A stretch of DNA of 64,000 nucleotides, from assembly GCA_019054805.1 (NCBI GenBank), contig JAHQIY010000004.1:3720001-3784000 (forward strand), read 5' to 3'. Position 1 is the stretch's first letter. Every line of letters begins with the position of its first letter. The position numbers and the translations under genes are program-made. The stretch is from Brachionus manjavacas. Its lineage: Eukaryota > Rotifera > Eurotatoria > Ploima > Brachionidae. Below, piece after piece: positions 1-10,305 of this stretch. A model generated the notes under the pieces. It was not told where the DNA came from. It worked only from the letters and a program-made list of their open reading frames with translations, and did no database searches.

Positions 1-385
1 ACTAAAGTAGACTACTCTGTTTTAAAGAGATGTCACTCAATTCGGATGATTACGTTAATTCAAATTTTGAAACAATTATAAAATTGCTTCCTAGGAAAAT
101 TAACATAAACGAGAAGAGCAATAACAAAATAAGGGAGAATAAAGGTCTTAAAAAATTGGATTTTTACAGAGGTTGCAAGAGATTCTTTTGATAGAAAATA
201 GTTTCCTCCTATTAACTTTTAACGATAAACTACGGGCAAGTTTTATTAAATTAAGATTTAATAAAATTATTTTATAATATTTAAACTGACTCCTTTTTAT
301 ATTTAATAAAAGTTTATTGAAATTGTTTGAATAAAGAACTATAACAAATAAGATTTTATCATTTGATTGGGTTGCCAACGTTTAC

Positions 386-710
386 ATGATTTTGGTGACA
401 GCAGTAAAAGATTATTTTATTTGGAAAAAAGAGAGGTTTGTCTTTAGCTTAGTAAAGCTTTATTCATTGATCAGTTGTCTAAAATGGATCAATTTTGTAG
501 CGTCGATCAGTCTTTTCCAAGTAAAATTGATAAATATTTTTTTTTTTAATCTATATATTATTTTTAATTAAACAATTATTCCTTAAATAAAAATTTATTG
601 TCAATTTTTTTCTTCCCATCCTTTAACATGCAAATTTGATTAATACGATATTGGTTAATACGATTTCCATTTTTTCCGCCTAAACACATTGTATAATTTC
701 GACTCGACTG
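386..710 (+). mobile_element. Tigger/pogo-type element relic, 3' end
   Basis: Positions about 463-545 encode the tail FIDQLSKMDQFCSVDQ followed by SKIDKYF, which matches the tail of the Tigger-derived element at 46030-48752. The following non-coding part to about 710, with the repeated TAATACGAT motif and a terminus reading GACTCGACTG, matches the terminal sequence of that copy in inverted orientation. No transposase domain with DDE residues is present here. It is a dead fragment; the left boundary is not clear. Confidence 0.55.
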
Positions 711-810
711 AACTCTAAACCTCCTGGAAAACCAGTTACCGTTTCCAATCATATTTTAATAAAACGAATAAGGTCTTTGTCCAAAACTCACTTGCAACGA
801 CAGATTAGTC

Positions 811-1344
811 TTAAACCTGGACTCCATAGAATTCTGCGATTCTTGTTTCTTCCAGTTCGTCGCTTCCAGCCTCAATCTTTGACAAATCTGCAGTATTCTT
901 AAATTCAAAATTTTTCTCATTGCTAAAACTTCGACCTCCTCTTGGCCCTCTGTTCCAATTTTTCTCAGCACCACTATATTCAGTGGATCCACCTTTACGA
1001 CCATACTGTCCACTATTATACTGATTTTTAAACTTGTAACAGTCTGCTTTTCTGTGTCATTCTTTTTTACAAAAAAAACACGTACCATTGAACCTTATTT
1101 TTGAATAGTTGATTTCAGTCTTAATTGGTTCCATTTTGATCTCATCATTATCATATTTCACAAATTTCGATCCAGAAACCTGGTTTGCGAGCACATGTGG
1201 CAAAGCTTGGTCCAAACATTTCAACAAGTCATCCCAGCTCTTCTCTGTGTTAAATTGATTAAGAGCTCGCATATGATCTTGTAGGTGGGAACTAAGTTGA
1301 CTTCTCAACAACACAGCTCGCTCATTTGCACCAAGGGTAGGCAA
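811..1344 (-). pseudogene. retroelement gag-like protein with one CCHC zinc knuckle, broken
   Basis: The minus strand reads a gag-like helical segment (LLRSQLSSHLQDHMRALNQF) and then a zinc knuckle of the form C-x2-C-x4-H-x4-C at about 1038-1080. The knuckle is interrupted by an in-frame TGA, one residue before its histidine, probably from a TGG codon. The frame then continues through a Gly/Arg-rich tail to a stop at 811-813. No protease or reverse transcriptase follows on either side. Gag-like is inferred from the knuckle plus basic tail; a LINE ORF1 cannot be excluded. The first methionine is uncertain because the frame is open upstream. Confidence 0.45.
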
Positions 1345-1451
1345 GATTTAGATTATACAGTGGTTTAGAAAAGAGTTAAGCTTAAACATGATAAAAAGGA
1401 TGATACATAAACATGTGAATAAAAGAAAGCGTGCAAGAGAAGAAATTTAAA

Positions 1452-1525
1452 TGACATAACTGATTTTAACCAGTGATCAAGGGCCTCTTCAATTTTAATA
1501 TAATTAGAACCTCTCGTTGTTTAAA
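1452..1525 (-). pseudogene. fragment of Tigger/pogo CENP-B-type DNA-binding domain
   Basis: This 74-bp piece is nearly identical to 48459-48533, which on the minus strand encodes the second helix-turn-helix of a Tigger transposase (EEALDHWFKSVMS). It stops abruptly on both sides, so it is an orphan fragment. Confidence 0.6.
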
Positions 1526-1577
1526 CCTCTTTCATCATAAAAATAGGGGGACCAGTTTCGACTGGGTAATAATTGCA

Positions 1578-1695
1578 GTGGAGATGATCAACTCGATGCA
1601 GTAGCCTCTGTATAAGATCGGAGCCGTTGCTCAAAAAGGTACTTGAAAAGGAGATGAGTGCCTACCCATTATCCACTAGGATAGAATAGGGACAA
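1578..1695 (-). repeat. dispersed repeat, inverted copy at 62634-62745
   Basis: About 110 bp is shared, in opposite orientation, with 62634-62745, including CTATTCTATCCTAGTG and CAAGTACCTTTTTGAGCAAC. Here it lies just downstream (minus strand) of a LINE reverse-transcriptase relic, so it may be a LINE 3' untranslated region. That assignment is inference. Confidence 0.6.
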
Positions 1696-1730
1696 TTACT
1701 ATTATAATTATTAAACCGAGCTTGGCTCCT

Positions 1731-2245
1731 TCAGAATAAATTTAAAAAGAAAAGCAGAGAGTATTCATTATTTGTTTTGTTTCCTTTGGGGATGTCATTA
1801 ATATATAAATTAAATAAAAGAGGACTAATTAATGAGCCTTGAAGAACACCTGCAGTTATTTGATATTCGTCGCTCAAGTGGTCATTCACATTTACCTTAA
1901 ATGTCCTACTGTCTAAAAAGGATCTTATCCAGTTAGTCAAGTAATGAGGTGGATTCATTTTAATCAATTTAACCAGTGACCTTCATGCAAAACCCTATCA
2001 AAGGCTTTAGAAATATAAAAAAAGGCCACAAACTCTTTTTTTCTATTATATTAAATGATTCCACAATTTTTTGAATTAAAAAAAATAGATAATATGATGT
2101 TCGCCGGTGTTTCCTAAATCCAGATTCAGGATAAGGAGTGAATTATGTTCCAAAAAATTGTATTATCTTGAATAAACTATTCATTAAATTAACTTTCCTA
2201 AACAACTCCTTATAATAATTGGTCTATAATTTAAAGGATCTTGTA
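1731..2245 (-). pseudogene. jockey/CR1-like LINE reverse transcriptase relic
   Basis: Read on the minus strand in several frames, this encodes ordered blocks of a LINE reverse transcriptase: DPLNYRPIIIRSCLGKL, FRKHRRT, a block ending SKAFDRVLHEGH, and then an open stretch (1731-1967) with WIRSFLDSRTFKVNVNDHLS and GVLQGSLISPLLFNLYI. These are the same blocks, in the same order, as in the LINE at 13532-15627. Frameshifts separate them and the copy ends before the catalytic ADD box. It is a dead, 5'- and 3'-truncated copy of the same family. Confidence 0.8.
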
Positions 2246-2440
2246 AAATTAGAGGCCTTTTTATGAATCATAGTAATGCTCGAAGTTTTGAGCAGTTTAT
2301 TTGTTCAGATTTTTTATTTAGATTAACTGGAAGAACTGGAGTATGCATACTTTTTTGGCTGGACTGTGACGACAAAAGCGATTCCTCATTTTTTGACTCG
2401 TTATTTGGGAACTCTCGAGTTTTGTTCAACATGTTTGTTT

Positions 2441-2668
2441 CTATTTGAGAACTTCTTCTTCTTCTTCTTGAATAGCTAGTACGCTATAGTGGATTTTTGC
2501 TCGTTCAATCGATTTAAGCCTCTCAGCTAAAGAGCATTTCTGAGTCAAATGTCCTTTTTGATTACAGTTTTTGCAAGCTTTGTTCTGATCAAGACATCTT
2601 TCAATGATGTGCCCTTCACCATTACAAAAAAAGCAATTTTGTTTCTGTCCAGCAATTAAGTTACGCAC
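2441..2668 (-). pseudogene. double CCHC zinc-knuckle ORF fragment (retroelement ORF1/gag)
   Basis: Two tandem retroviral-type zinc knuckles are visible, CFFCNGEGHIIERC and CKNCNQKGHLTQKC, both with canonical C-x2-C-x4-H-x4-C spacing, followed by a short acidic run of glutamates. Such tandem knuckles bind nucleic acid in gag proteins and in ORF1 of jockey-like LINEs. The LINE reverse-transcriptase relic lies about 200 bp downstream on the same strand, so ORF1 of that element is a reasonable guess, but the intervening frames are broken. No full-length ORF remains. Confidence 0.5.
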
Positions 2669-3605
2669 TTAAAACCGTATAGAACTGTTGGATCAAATTA
2701 CTAACTAATCTGATTCTTTCGGAAAGGAAGCTTTTACTCGTTTCACACCGTTTTTAACTTAATTTTCTTTGTATTTTTCTTCTGAAATTTGTTCAACTTT
2801 GAGACAATTTATCGAAAGTTACGTTCAAAGATTTACAATTACAATTTCGCTTGAGTTCGCTAGCGAACTTTCCATTTGAAATTTAGCTTTTAAATCACGT
2901 GATTACGCTATAAATTAAGATCAAGATTGCTAAGCCAAAAGTCGAATTTGCAAAAAATAATTGACAAAACATTTTTTTTAGATGACGTTTATTTTTTCAA
3001 ATTGACTCTAGTATAACTGACGAATTATCTAGTTTTAATTGACAAATATTTCTTTTTTAATTGACAATTATTTATACTAATTGACAAAATATTATTTTGT
3101 CTTTTTTTTATTTTTAACTCAAATTTTTATTTGAAGTGTATGTTTTATCTAAGACTTTAATTTTTTAGCAAATTTAAGTAGTTTTAGACTTTCACTTTTA
3201 TCTGTAATACATTGACTTAAAATATTTTTTATCCACAAATTTTATATAATTATAATAAAAATAATAAAAAAATATTGAATTTAGTATATAAATTTTTTTT
3301 TCAATTCATTTTAAATAAAAAAAATTATTTTATAATAAATGATAACTTTTGTTATCACTGTTATTGATGCATTGATTTTTTTTTAATAGATAAATAAGTA
3401 TATGAACACATAAATTTTTGAATCTAATGAAATAATTAAAGTATCTTCTATAACAATATCAATTTTTCTAAAATTTTTATTAAAATTGTTTTATTTTTAA
3501 AAATCTTTCCTTTATAAATTTATTTATATTATTCAAAAAATCAAAGTGAATAAAAAAATTGGAAACTTTAAAATTTATTGTTCTTTTTTTAGTTATTCAA
3601 ATAAA
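2669..3605. other. AT-rich spacer, nothing recognised
   Basis: Very AT-rich sequence. The motif ATTGACAAA recurs at intervals around 2959-3090. No coding or RNA feature is supported. Confidence 0.5.
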
Positions 3606-3765
3606 CTACGTGTTTTCATTGCTGCTGGCTTCAGATGACTGAGATTCGTCTGAATTGCAGAAAACTGGAGTTGTCTGTTTATCAACTAAATCTTTATCAT
3701 CTTCATTCAATTCAGGGACTTGTTGAATATTTCCTACATTTGTACTAATATTTCCATAGTTTTGT
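3606..3765 (-). CDS. possible orphan 3' terminal exon, unknown protein
   Basis: The minus strand reads an acidic, serine-rich tail (VPELNEDDKDLVDKQTTPVF, then SDESQSSEASSNENT and a stop at 3606-3608). Base composition is less AT-rich than the flanks. A plausible splice acceptor (AAACTTTAG) sits just upstream at 3766-3767. No partner exons were found on the minus strand up to the Tc1 relic, so this is either a terminal exon of an unseen gene or a chance open stretch. Function unknown. Confidence 0.25.
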
Positions 3766-4314
3766 CTAAAGTTTAAAAATTTTATCTAGAGTTTTTTAAA
3801 ATAAATTCCAAGTCCGTTTTACAGATCAGCATTAAGTAAATTTTGAAAGATTAATTAATCGCTTGGATCTTAAGCCAGAAAGGTAGAAGATACAGCTAAG
3901 AAAAAAATGATTAAGAGACATGACTTTTTTCAGAATTAATAGATAGCCAAATGTTACAACAAGAAAATTTTTTTTTTTGATAGATACTTATAGGTATAAA
4001 TTTGATCGTCCTCAAAATGATCACTCTTGTGATCTGAAATGATTAAATAGGGTGATATGAAAAAAAATTGATCTACAAAGTTTATTAAATGATCATTAAA
4101 AATTTATATTTTTAGATTCAGCTCGTCAAGATCGTTTAGAAAATATCCTAAAATTCAAAATTTTGATTTCTGTATTTTAAATTATCAATTATTGTAATTA
4201 TTTAAGTAAAAATACGAAATAAAATATTAACAGAATATTAAAGTTGAAAAAAATATTGATAAAATTTGAGAAAAAAAACATTTTGCGTTAAAACAAATAC
4301 GAATGCATTTTGGC
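3766..4314. other. AT-rich spacer with TGATCA-rich patch
   Basis: No gene seen. Positions 4005-4140 carry several GATCA/TGATC half-sites (for example CAAAATGATCACTC), and a similar string recurs inverted near 4953. They may be remnants of a transposon end; no boundary could be fixed. Confidence 0.35.
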
Positions 4315-4499
4315 TTTGATTCAATTAAATTTTTTACATATTACATCAGGTAAGTTTAGCCATTCTTTAAGAAAGGTCGATTGAGGTCAACTTTTTTCTG
4401 TAAATTTAGCATCAATATATGATCATAAGTTCTCAATGGGATTAAGATCAGGTGATCTGGGACACCATGGTTAGAGAAAATATTTTTCTCATCAAACCA
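4315..4499 (-). pseudogene. Tc1/mariner transposase, C-terminal part (split by hAT)
   Basis: The minus strand reads CPRSPDLNPIENL followed by AKFTEKS and FLKEWLNL, the canonical end of the Tc1 DDE domain. One frameshift separates this from the preceding GWFDEKNIFSNHG block, and stops are present. It continues the transposase at 8325-9094; the two halves are separated exactly by the hAT element and its 8-bp target duplication (4500-4507 and 8317-8324). Confidence 0.8.
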
Positions 4500-4507
4500 C
4501 CCTTTTA

Positions 4508-4680
4508 CAGACACTTGTACCCATCTTTTCTCAGGTTTTGGGTGGGTATGGGTAAAACCCACCGAACCAATACCCACACCCAAAACCTGAATTTTTCGGG
4601 TAGCCATACCATACCCATACCCAAATACCCGAAATTTTCGGGTAACAATACCTATACCAACACATATAACCTGAAATTTT
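4508..4680 (+). repeat. left terminal inverted repeat of hAT
   Basis: 173 bp identical to the reverse complement of 8144-8316. It contains internal palindromic sub-repeats such as GGGTATGGG and ACCCATACC, and CCCGAAAATTTCGGG-like inverted motifs that are candidate transposase sites. Confidence 0.92.
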
Positions 4681-4967
4681 CGCATTATCTACTTAAACAT
4701 ACCTCAGAAACTTAAAATTAACGAGTTGTAATACTTAAAATTGTCCCTTTTATATTAATAAAATTTTAAAATAATAAAAAAAAAAGAGAATTTTGCAGTC
4801 AAATTTTATCATATTCGATTTCAAAAATCATAAATTTTAATTTTTAAATAATTTTAAATCCTTAAATAAGCAATCTATGTACTAAATACTAGTTGAAATA
4901 AAATATAAAAGACAAAAATTAGCAAATTTATATATTAGAAAATAAGTATAGATCATTTTGAGGAATG

Positions 4968-7900
4968 AATTTTAATAGTGTAACTGTTGAAGTCGATGAC
5001 CTACCAGATGGTGTTAAGAAAAAGTTCCTAAAACAAAAAATGAACATAAAAACTTCATCAATAGAGTCTAGTAAAATTAAAGATGGAAAAATAGTTAAAG
5101 AGGTGGCTAAAATAATTAAAACCAGTCTTTAATTGTTTTTTAAATATTTTTCTTTCTAGTTTGAATTGGGTGAAGTAATTGATGCTAAGGTTACATTTTA
5201 TTCAAAACCTTACTTGTTAAAATGCCAAATATTGGAGTTTCTTAATACTCAACAACAAATAACCAAACCCTGCTCAGAGGTACAAAAAAGAGCTAATAAT
5301 GCCAGCAAAAGGAGACCAATTTCTATGATTTTGGAATCGCAAATAAACTCTAGTTTAAGCTCAAAAAAAGCAAATAATTCCGGACAGACACCGAATCTAA
5401 GAGAAAGAAGTAAAAAAACTTTAGCAGTACATGAGACAACTTCTGAGGAAGATGAAGAAATTGATAATGCCCAAAAAACTAAAAATTCTGAACCGTGTTC
5501 CAGTTCCAGAATTATATCTGAACCAATAGATCCAGATTCATTGAATGCGGATAAGTACTTTGCCAACATAAATTCGAAAAAAACACCTCACTTGTTTAAT
5601 AACTCAAATGATGTCGTGGGTATTGACTTGGACGAAAATGAAGACGACGATGATGATCCAACAGTTCAGAAACTGATTCAAATGTCTACTCAAAATTCTT
5701 TTCCCAAAAAAACCTTTAATAAAGGTAATATAAAAAAGGTAAAATCGCCTATAACGCATTTTTTTAACTGTCCGAGGAAATTTACAACTATGCCTGAAGA
5801 CAAAAATCTAAAATTTCAGTGTAAGATTTGCGAAAAAGACTTTTATGCGCCGTTCACACAAATAACAAATTTAAATAAGCACTTAAAAACGCATGAAACA
5901 TTAAATGATTGGTTCGCGCTTTACAAAAAAATTAATAAAAAAGCAAATATTACTGAAATATCAGACGAAATGCTTAATTTTATTAAACGGCTAGTCACAT
6001 CATACCAAAGTTTTGAGCAACTTAAACGTCCGTTTTTTTGTAGGATTGTCAACCCGGAATTAAAAATACCAAACTATCGGGAGTTAAAAGAAAAAATATT
6101 ACCTGAGATATTAAACAAATTACATAAATCGATTGAAAATAAACTCAATATGGCTATTTCGATTTTTCTTATTATTGATATTTGGACTAGTGAGAGTCGA
6201 TCAGATTTAATTGCATGTGGAGCTATAGTTACAAATAATTTACTCGAAAGAGAATTTATGATTATTGGTATAAAACGAATGCCAGGTACACATAACGCCG
6301 AGAACATAAAATTAGCTCTAGAATCCATGATTAATAAATATAAATTTGACAAGAAAAAACTTAATGGTATTAAATCATTTAACATTTATTTTAAAAAAAT
6401 TAAATTTTTGAAAATCGATTTTTAGGGATTACATGCGATGAAGGGAGTTCTTTGATTCGGCTATTTAAACAGATTTTGTTTGACGAAGACAAAAATTTAT
6501 CTGAAAAGAATGAAATAATGAGTAAAAGTTTTAATAGAATTTAAATTTAAATAATTTAATTAATAATAGTCATTCCTCAAAAGGCTTATATACTTACGTA
6601 ATCGAAAGTGACGATAGTTTGTCTGATGAATTAGACTTGGAATATCCAATTTCCTCAACTGAGGCCAATTTAGAAAATAATAAAGATATAGATCATAGTC
6701 AAAATATTGTCACTAGCGAAGAGCTTCCGAGTATATTTACAATTGATTCTGAGGTAACTGAATCAATAAAAGATATTGAAAACTTAAGATTTAAGCACGT
6801 GATTAGCCTTGATGGAAAATTTTCAAATAATATTAGGCAAATAGCTCAAAATATAAATATAACTGAAAGTGTAGAGTACGCTGAAGATAAAGGTGAACCA
6901 TTTATGGATTTTAATATTGAAATAGGTGACAATGTTATTCCTAGATATTCATGTGCTTGTCATAAGCTCAACATAGCCGTGAGACATGCTATTTCAATAC
7001 ATGAACTATCAAAATTACTCAGAGAACTTAATACTTCCAATAGTCGTGTTAGAAATTCTATCAAGCTAAATGACATTTTCAGAGAAAAGAAATGCCGTTT
7101 ACGGTTAGAAAATTTGACTCGTTGGTCTTCAGCATTTATGATGCTCGAATCCGTCAAAAGAGCGTACGACAATGGAGCCTTTGTCGAAAATAATCTTGAA
7201 TTAAAATGTCCAGTTCAATTGAAAACCATAGAAACATATATTCAGATTTTAAAACCAGCATACCTTTTCTCAATTGGACTTCAAAACAATAATACCTCAA
7301 TTGTAGGTGTACTTCCGGGTCTTTTTCAAATGCTGTATATCTGGGAAAAAATGGATCTGGAAGATGAAATTCAACAAAGGCTTTGTGCACTTTTAATGGT
7401 TAGTGTAAGACATAAGTTTGATTTTGAATTAAATTCGCCGATATATAAAGTAATAAATATAAAGATAATTTTGAAAAATTATTTTTTTGAATCATTGTAT
7501 AATTTTAAGGCTGCTCCTGTGTTGGCTGTTTCGAAAATCAGTCATTGGGCTAATAAAAAATTTTCTAGAAACATATTAAAAGATGCTTTAGCTTCGCTCA
7601 AACTAGTTTTTTTAAAGGTTTTCAAAATAAATGAAGATAATAATGAAGAAATTAATGAAACTGATTTAAGTGTTCTAAGTACAGATGGCGAATGTTTTTT
7701 TTCACATATGTTTAAAGACGACGAAGAGAGAAACGAAAATAATAGAGAATCTGAGGTCTTCAAATTAGAAACTGAGCTAGACCAAGAAATTAGAAGCTTT
7801 GCTGAGTTACTAGACAAAACAAATTTAAGATCCTTTAATTCAACAAAAAAGTTTTGGAGAAAATATAAAGAAAAGTTTCCAAAACTTCTTAAACTGGCTT

Positions 7901-8066
7901 TTTTGTATTAAATATTGCTCCAACTAGCGCTTTTATTGAGCGCTTCTTTAGTATTTGCGGAATTATATCCAATAAAAGAAATGGAAACATGAAGGACAAT
8001 TTATTTATTACAAGAAGCATGCTAAGAGCAAATATTAATATCCTTGAAGAGTTAAATGAATGTTAA
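4968..8066 (+). CDS. hAT transposase with N-terminal BED zinc finger (one frameshift)
   Basis: Exon 1 starts at ATG 4968 and ends at 5102; the 57-bp intron 5103-5159 (GTGGCT...CTAG) restores the frame into 5160. A low-complexity acidic region precedes a BED finger (CKICEKDF ... HLKTH, about 5820-5895), which binds DNA. The RNase H-like fold follows. A 6367-6424 intron joins KKLNG to ITCDEGSSLIRLF, the block holding a catalytic Asp. The 6619-7911 block has CACHKLNIAVRHA and ENLTRWSSAFMMLE, as in hAT insertion domains. The C-terminal dimerisation block (APTSAFIERFFS, ending at 8066) lies one frame off after a T-run near 7905. The junction around 6540-6565 is unresolved. The protein was recently functional; whether it is active now is doubtful. 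Confidence 0.85.
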
Positions 8067-8143
8067 TGTCTATTAATATTTTAAATTTTTACTTTTTGAA
8101 ATAATATATCTTAACAATACATAGTTTTTTTTTAACTTTAGCA

Positions 8144-8316
8144 AAAATTTCAGGTTATATGTGTTGGTATAGGTATTGTTACCCGAAAATTTCGGGTATT
8201 TGGGTATGGGTATGGTATGGCTACCCGAAAAATTCAGGTTTTGGGTGTGGGTATTGGTTCGGTGGGTTTTACCCATACCCACCCAAAACCTGAGAAAAGA
8301 TGGGTACAAGTGTCTG
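8144..8316 (-). repeat. right terminal inverted repeat of hAT
   Basis: Reverse complement of 4508-4680 with no mismatch seen over 173 bp, followed directly by the second copy of the target octamer CCCTTTTA. Confidence 0.92.
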
Positions 8317-8324
8317 CCCTTTTA

Positions 8325-9094
8325 TTAGTTTTGCTTTAAGTGCTGGAGCCCCATCTTGTTGAAAAAACCAAGGATAATCGCTTGGAAAATATATCGACAG
8401 ATAACAAAAGTTCATTTTCCAATGTTTCCTTATAGGAATGTTTATTAATTCACCCATCATATATACGACAACATTTTGTACCTTTAATATTGATGCGTTA
8501 CCATATTCCTGCGGAACCTCAACCAACTTGTTGAGTTGGTATAAAAAATCCTTTGTCGTTTTCTTGTTAATCTTTAGACTAAAAGTTTTGATTTCCTTTT
8601 TAACACCTCAAAGTTGAACTCATCACTTAAAATTACCATTCCCAATGTTCAGTTTTCCAATTCAATCTTTATTTACACCATTTTAATCTTTTGATTCGAT
8701 CTGACTTAGTCAGCAATGTTTTTTTCAGAGCTGTGTAAGTTCCTATTTTTTTATAAGTTCGAAATCTCATTACGGTTTCTCTACTTAACTTAAAATTTTT
8801 AAAGTTTGAATTTAACTCAGAAACTAACTTCTTATTACTTATTGCAGAATTTTTTCTTACTCGTATAAATAAACTATTCTGGTCCCTATATGTTAGCCTT
8901 CTTGGTCTTCCAGGCCTTGTTGATTCTTTTGGGGTCCAAAATGGATCATCGTTTTTTCTTGTGATTCTAAAACATTTTTCTGATACTCCCAATTTAGTTA
9001 TTACCCTATTACTTTCAGTCTTATCCTTTAGAAGACCAATTATCTCACAACTTATTTCATAAGGAACGCTTTTTATCATCTTTTTTTTTACCAA
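8325..9094 (-). pseudogene. Tc1/mariner transposase, N-terminal and central part
   Basis: 8669-9094 encodes the paired-like helix-turn-helix domain of a Tc1 transposase, including STRPGRPRRLTYRDQNSLF (GRPR motif) and LTKSDRIKRLKWCK. Frames shift below 8669, and 8325-8526 encodes the central DDE block WFFQQDGAP, which carries a catalytic Asp. The remaining DDE block (SPDLNPIEN) is at 4315-4499, beyond the hAT insertion. Stops and frameshifts show it was dead or dying before or after the insertion. The terminal repeats of this Tc1 were not located; a GCCGCA/TGCGGC hairpin at 9211-9228 is close to where one end would be expected. Confidence 0.82.
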
Positions 9095-10044
9095 ATTTCC
9101 TAATTATTTCAGTTTTTAAGTTTTTTAGATCGCAGACACTGAATCGAAGCTTTTATATAGAAATTTTTTTTTTGAAAACTTATTGAATAATTATTAAATT
9201 AATACCTATTGCCGCAAAGAGGTGCGGCTAAACCTTTGTGCAGAATTTTTTGATTGACGTTTTTATGGTCTTAATTTTCTTTCAAATTATCAGCTGAGTG
9301 AAAAATCGAATTTTAATGTTTTTATATCGATTTTAAAATAAATTGTTTAATTGTTTTAGTTATTTAGTTTAGATTATATAAAATATTTAAATCGTTAAAG
9401 GTGCTCGAGGTGGCCTTTTTCTTTTAGTTAACCATAGAACGTCAAGAATTAAGATTCTCTTAATTAATAAAATCAATTAATTATTTTCAAATTTTATTAA
9501 ATTAAAATGTTAGAATTGTGAAAATTCTTTTTTGAACAAACGTTATTTAAGAGTTCAAATGAATTATAATATAACTTGATTGAATTAAATTTGGGAGCAC
9601 GAGTGAAATTATTAAGAGCTCGATTAAATCATATCTGATACTTAAATAACCTAGACCTATATTGATTCTATTATATATACAGAAGAATTTAACAAAAAAA
9701 TGTTTATAAATAATACTCAACGTGATTAGAATAGTAAAATTTACTTAATAAAAATAATGATTAAATAATGAGAAAAAAAATCAAAAACGTTAAGTTGAAA
9801 TAGCTAGAGGCTAGACATGTTTAAATATTTGAAAAAAAGAAAAAATTGAAAGGTAGAATTTTAATCTTAATCTGTTAAACTGTTTCTTTTACAACTATTT
9901 TTTTAATTGCCACAAATTTCTAGTTATAAATAAATTACTTAATGAAAATGTAATTTCTGTTATTTTTGAATTCACGGCTGTTATTTTCTTGTCCATTATG
10001 ACTAAAAATAAAAACTAAAATTTATCAAAATTTATATGTTATTT
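9095..10044. other. AT-rich spacer, nothing recognised
   Basis: No gene. The only compact structure is the short hairpin TTGCCGCAAAGAGGTGCGGC near 9209-9228. Confidence 0.45.
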
Positions 10045-10305
10045 TTACTTTTTGATTTTTTTAAAAATTAAAAAGTTTTTTGAAAAATTATTTGCAATGT
10101 CGATTCTTAGTAGAAAACATTTCTTTTCTTTTATCAATGCTATGTTACAATCAGTATCTAGAGAACATAATTTGCAGCATTCGATTTCATTTCTAATCCG
10201 AAACGAATTTTGTAATTCATCATTTATGGAAAAACCATTCAAGTATAAAATGGACAAGAAGAATTTTAAAAATATAGAGTCAAAAAACACATTGACTAAA
10301 TTCAT
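10045..10305 (-). CDS. possible small secreted PAN/apple-like protein
   Basis: An 86-residue minus-strand frame starts with a hydrophobic segment that looks like a signal peptide (FLKFFLSILYLNGFS) and continues with a cysteine pattern CC-x2-C-x6-C-x9-C (ECCKLCSLDTDCNIALIKEK, then KCFLL). That spacing and the terminal C-x-L are typical of PAN/apple domains in secreted adhesion proteins. The usual domain is longer (about 75-80 residues), so further exons or truncation are likely. There is no clear donor site, and the neighbourhood is spacer, so a decayed exon is an alternative. The opposite strand is also open but shows no domain. Confidence 0.4.
   Translation of the reverse strand: MNLVNVFFDSIFLKFFLSILYLNGFSINDELQNSFRIRNEIECCKLCSLDTDCNIALIKEKKCFLLRIDIANNFSKNFLIFKKIKK

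Larger units (their letters stand above)
4508..8316 (+). mobile_element. complete hAT transposon with long inverted repeats
   Basis: The element begins CAGACACTTG and ends with its complement. It is flanked on both sides by the identical octamer CCCTTTTA (4500-4507 and 8317-8324), the 8-bp duplication typical of hAT. The two terminal inverted repeats, 173 bp each, look identical by eye. It encodes a BED-finger hAT transposase (4968-8066). Total length is 3809 bp. The perfect repeats and duplication indicate a recent insertion, into a Tc1 element that was already decaying. Long repeats rich in CCCATACC-type sub-repeats are unusual, since most hAT ends are short. Confidence 0.93.

Noticed and set aside
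148..378. 76-codon minus-strand frame
   Set aside because: Low-complexity AT-rich translation with no supporting feature.
5249..7817. Minus-strand frames inside the hAT transposase
   Set aside because: Complement of the Lys/Asn/Ser-rich coding strand; no domain.
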